A stretch of 64,000 nt of DNA, taken from positions 2,222,001 through 2,286,000 of the forward strand of contig NZ_CAHJXL010000001.1 of NCBI RefSeq assembly GCF_903645315.1. Reading direction: 5' to 3'. This document shows positions 61,198 to 64,000 of the stretch, in pieces. This DNA is from Victivallis sp. Marseille-Q1083. GTDB taxonomy: Bacteria > Verrucomicrobiota > Lentisphaeria > Victivallales > Victivallaceae. The first letter of the stretch is position 1; every line of letters starts with the position of its first letter. A model generated the notes under the pieces. It saw only the letters and a program-made list of their open reading frames with translations. It was not told the origin of the DNA and ran no database searches. The translations under genes and the position numbers were made by a program.

Positions 61198-62196
61198 GTG
61201 GCCAGGAAGAAAAAATATGTGATGCACGAGAAGGTCATCCCGGCCGATTGCGATCAGCTTTTTCTGCCGATCTACTATCAGCAGAAAGCGGCGATGCTGC
61301 TGCAGGCCAACGGCGTACTGCTGGCCGGCATCAGCCATGCCACGCCGGGGTTCCGGATCCGGCGGACGCCGGATTTTCACCTGGCCTTGTTTACGCTGTC
61401 CGGTGACGGTTATCTGTGTTCCAACGGGCTGGAAGTGCGGCCGCCGCCCCGTTCGCTGATCCTGATGCCCGCTTATGTCGAGCACCTCTATTATCAGGAC
61501 GGGCCCCGGCCGTGGGAATTTCTGTGGGTGCATTTGTCGACTGCCGAAAAGCGCTGGGATTTCATCAATCTGAACAAACCGGTCGTTGGCCGCGCCGATT
61601 CGCTGTCCGGCTTGGACTATGCCGCCCGGACGTTCGCCACTGAAGTATTCTCGCTGCACCAGGAGCATTTCGATGTTGCCCGTCCCAGCTATCTGTATCT
61701 GGATCTGCACAATCAGGACCAAGTCATGCGGTCGTTGAATTTGCCGGTCGGCCGGCCGAAACTCCATGCCGCCGAATTGGCCGAACATGCCGCCGAAACG
61801 CTGCTGCTGTATCTTGAGCGTGATCTGCTGCAGCTTCTGAACCACGAGCCGGCCAACTCCGAACGCAACCAGCTCGATCTGCTGTGGAATAAGATCAATC
61901 TGTCGCTCGCCGATGAGTGGACGCTCCGGGAGATGGCCAAACACGTCAATATGTCGATTCCAACTTTCATCCGGCAGGTCAAGAACATCTACCACGACAC
62001 GCCCGGCGCCATCCTGCAGCATTTGCGCATCCGGCAGGCCGGCCAGTTGCTGCTGGAAACCGACATGGCGATCGGCCTGATTGCCGAACGGGTCGGCTAC
62101 CGTAAGCTGGCGGCCTTTTCGGCGGCGTTCCGCGCCGGCTTCAACTGTTCGCCGCGCGAGTACCGGCGCGCCAATGCCGGCGAGTTCCGCTTTTGA
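61198..62196 (+). CDS. AraC-family transcriptional regulator (cassette C)
   Basis: A 332-residue regulator, intact. The N-terminal cupin-like sensing domain includes PPPRSLILMPAYVEHLYYQD and PWEFLWVHL, the same FLWVH segment as in the broken cassette A regulator. The two C-terminal helix-turn-helix units are LREMAKHVNMSIPTFIRQVK and IGLIAERVGYRKLAAFSAAF, ending CSPREYRR. The start is GTG 61198 with AAGGGA upstream. It is divergent from the pseudopilin-glycosidase operon it probably controls. Confidence 0.92.
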   Translation: MARKKKYVMHEKVIPADCDQLFLPIYYQQKAAMLLQANGVLLAGISHATPGFRIRRTPDFHLALFTLSGDGYLCSNGLEVRPPPRSLILMPAYVEHLYYQDGPRPWEFLWVHLSTAEKRWDFINLNKPVVGRADSLSGLDYAARTFATEVFSLHQEHFDVARPSYLYLDLHNQDQVMRSLNLPVGRPKLHAAELAEHAAETLLLYLERDLLQLLNHEPANSERNQLDLLWNKINLSLADEWTLREMAKHVNMSIPTFIRQVKNIYHDTPGAILQHLRIRQAGQLLLETDMAIGLIAERVGYRKLAAFSAAFRAGFNCSPREYRRANAGEFRF

Positions 62197-62301
62197 GCGG
62201 TGTTTTCTGAAAACAAAACAGTATAATACCCGCGCGGATGGCCTTTGCCGCCTGGTTTTGCCGGAGCCGGAAGGCGGGCGGGCGATTGAGGGAAAAGAAG
62301 A

Positions 62302-62349
62302 GCGCGGGCAGAAAAGATCCTTTGCTGCCAAAGGTTTTTCTGCCCGCGC
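62302..62349. terminator. Long two-part hairpin between AraC and pheT
   Basis: The outer arms GCGCGGGCAGAAAA (62302-62315) and TTTTCTGCCCGCGC (62336-62349) pair perfectly. An inner stem CCTTTG/CAAAGG (62319-62324 and 62329-62334) closes with a 4-base loop. It lies between convergent genes and probably ends one or both transcripts, although no long T-run follows. Confidence 0.6.
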
Positions 62350-62366
62350 CTCAGGTTGTCCACCCT

Positions 62367-64000
62367 CTAGCGCAATTCGACGCCGAGGTCGCCGGCCAGT
62401 CGTTTGCGCAATTTTTCGAACGCCGCGTTGACCTCTTCGTCGGTGAGCGTCCTTGCCGCATTGCGGAAGGTCAGCTTGTACGCCATGCTCTTCCGGCCGG
62501 GACCGAGGATTTTTTCATCTTCGAAGATATCGAACAACTCGATTTTTTCCAGATTTTTCAGCCCGCTCTGCCGGATGAATTTCAAAATTTCCGCATGGGT
62601 CAGATTTTCCCGGGCGATAAACGCGACATCGCGGGTCGTCGCCGGGAATTGCGACAGCGGCTGATAATAAAGCGACCGGATTTTGCCGTTCAGGACGGCG
62701 GCGACTTCGAACACGGCGGCGAACACCGGATCGGCGGTCCGCCAGTTTTTGGTGTATTCCGGCGCCAGCTTGCCGAGGTGGCCGATCACCCGGCCGTCCA
62801 GTTTGATGGCGGCGCAGCAATGCGGCGCGAAACGGGCATCTTCGGTTGCTTCAAAGCCGTAATCGACCAGCTTGCGCTGTTCAAACAGACTTTCGAGCAG
62901 GCCTTTGAGATCATAGAAATCATAGCGCGCTTCCAGCTCGGCCGAATAGCGTTCCGGCGCTTTCCGGCCGGAAATCATGATACAGCATTCGGTGCGTTCT
63001 TCCGGAAACAGGGCGGCGTTGCCGCAGAACACCCGGCCGAATTCGAACAGACGGAACGACAGATTGCGGCGGGAGACGTTCCGCTCCACCGTCTGCAGCA
63101 TCTCGCCCCACAGCGACGGCCGCAGCCAGGCCAGTTCCAGGCTCAGCGGATTGCCGATCCGGATCAGGTCCGACGCGCGGAAGCGTTTGTCGCTCAATGC
63201 CGATTCCTCCGACACCATGCTGTAATGCATGCATTCGTAGAGACCGAAATGGATCAGCTCCTCCCGCAATTGCTGGCTGGCCCAATGGGCGTCTTCCGCC
63301 AGCGTGTTGACCACTTTGGCGGCCACCGGCTTCAGCGGCACCATATCCAGGCCGTTGATCCGGGCCACTTCCTCGGCCAGATCCGCTTCCCGCTCCAGGT
63401 CCGGCCGGAAACGCGGCACCCGGACGCGGCAGGATTCCGCCGAAACATCGAATACCGTCAGGCGCAATTTCCGGAAAATATCCATCATCGCTTCGTTGTC
63501 GACTTCATAGCCGAGCAGCCGGCGGACACGGTCGAAACGGCAGAGGATCTCCTTTTCCGGCGGCACTCTTTCGCACACTTCGGCCAGTTCGGTGACCAGT
63601 TCGCCGCCGGCGGTCGCCAGAATCAATTGCACTGCCCGGTCGCTGGCGGTTTTCACCATGTCGAAATCGACGCCGCGTTCATAGCGGTAGGAAGAATCGC
63701 TGGAAATGCCCAGCTCCCGGCTGGTCGCCCGAATATTGGACGGCTGGAACAGGGCGCTCTCCAGCAGGATTTCGGTCGTCGATTCGGTCACCCCGCTGGA
63801 TTCGCCGCCCATGATGCCGGCCAGCGCCATCGGTTGCCCGGCGTCGGCGATGACCAGATGGCGTTCGGCCAGTTTGACCGTTTTGCCGTCCAGCGTCGTG
63901 ATCGTTTCGCCGTCGCGCGCCCGCCGGGCGACGACCCGGCCGCCGCTCAATTTGCTGCGGTCGAAGGCGTGCAGCGGCTGTCCCAGCTCCATCAGGACGA
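62367..64000 (-). CDS. pheT: Phenylalanine--tRNA ligase beta subunit (cut by window edge)
   Basis: About 544 C-terminal residues of PheT. LMELGQPLHAFD at the window edge, TILDGK-like TTLDGKTVKLAERHLVIADA, ALAGIMGGESSGVTESTTEI and SYRYERGVD lie in the B3/B4 tRNA-binding part, followed by the B5 domain and the catalytic-like core (IGNPLSLELAWLRPSLWGEM). The C-terminal anticodon-binding FDX domain is present (FPATTRDVAFIARENLTHAE, SMAYKLTFRNAARTLTDEEV). The frame is open to base 64000; roughly 250 N-terminal residues are outside. Confidence 0.96.
   Translation of the reverse strand, partial: VLMELGQPLHAFDRSKLSGGRVVARRARDGETITTLDGKTVKLAERHLVIADAGQPMALAGIMGGESSGVTESTTEILLESALFQPSNIRATSRELGISSDSSYRYERGVDFDMVKTASDRAVQLILATAGGELVTELAEVCERVPPEKEILCRFDRVRRLLGYEVDNEAMMDIFRKLRLTVFDVSAESCRVRVPRFRPDLEREADLAEEVARINGLDMVPLKPVAAKVVNTLAEDAHWASQQLREELIHFGLYECMHYSMVSEESALSDKRFRASDLIRIGNPLSLELAWLRPSLWGEMLQTVERNVSRRNLSFRLFEFGRVFCGNAALFPEERTECCIMISGRKAPERYSAELEARYDFYDLKGLLESLFEQRKLVDYGFEATEDARFAPHCCAAIKLDGRVIGHLGKLAPEYTKNWRTADPVFAAVFEVAAVLNGKIRSLYYQPLSQFPATTRDVAFIARENLTHAEILKFIRQSGLKNLEKIELFDIFEDEKILGPGRKSMAYKLTFRNAARTLTDEEVNAAFEKLRKRLAGDLGVELR

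Noticed and set aside
1-64000. CRISPR arrays, rRNA and tRNA genes
   Set aside because: No regularly spaced repeats, no rRNA-like stretches and no cloverleaf candidates in the gaps between genes were seen.

Overview
The window looks like chromosomal DNA from a Lentisphaerota (Victivallis-type) bacterium. The evidence is GC-rich Gram-negative genes (BamA, lipoproteins) alongside three prepilin-like proteins with an almost identical [21 protein letters not shown]-terminus, each next to a carbohydrate-degrading enzyme. This pattern is familiar from the PVC group, especially Lentisphaerota. The family mix (GH20, GH109, sugar-acting dehydrogenase fold, SSS transporter) suggests foraging on N-acetylhexosamine glycans such as mucin. 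The taxonomic call is inference. No rRNA, tRNA or CRISPR array was seen.

Layout: 1-1647 is the N-terminal part of valS (minus), cut by the window edge. 1878-3278 holds two lipoproteins. 3346-5645 is dus-mutM-GNAT (minus). 5757-11519 is cassette A: a DUF4091-type glycosidase, a pseudopilin and a divergent AraC regulator that is broken by a complete insertion sequence with a 13-bp target duplication. 11593-12104 is a mosaic pseudogene made of a diverged dus fragment fused to a 230-bp exact copy of the GNAT gene start. 12215-18420 is cassette B: GH20, Gfo/Idh dehydrogenase, pseudopilin and GntR/LacI-type regulator. 18731-26394 mixes yggL, prmC, an orphan phage terminase large subunit, trmL, a GT2 glycosyltransferase, an SDR and a phage-type S24 repressor divergent from two tiny genes. 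26870-30078 is a GH109-SSS operon behind a near-consensus promoter.

30134-45479 is mostly core: tilS, rdgB-dnaE, then a long minus-strand run prs-rplY-pth-rpsF-ssb-rpsR-rplI-dnaB-bamA-Sel1 lipoprotein. 45860-51673 contains panD, a Flp-like small pilin, a membrane protein, a tandem double PilT-type ATPase, ispF and an unknown membrane protein. 51690-54820 is an overlapping MerR-VIT/vWA-FecCD permease operon (minus). 55100-56986 is folD plus two unknown membrane proteins. 57060-62196 is cassette C: a large clan-A-like glycosidase, a pseudopilin and a divergent intact AraC regulator. 62367-64000 is part of pheT (minus), cut by the right edge.

The main theme is the repeated regulator / pseudopilin / glycan-enzyme cassette (A, B, C). 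In A and C the pseudopilin is the first gene of the enzyme operon behind a sigma70-type promoter (17-bp spacer), and the regulator is divergent. The function of the pseudopilin is not known from sequence. One reading is that it is a surface adaptor or display protein matched to each enzyme.
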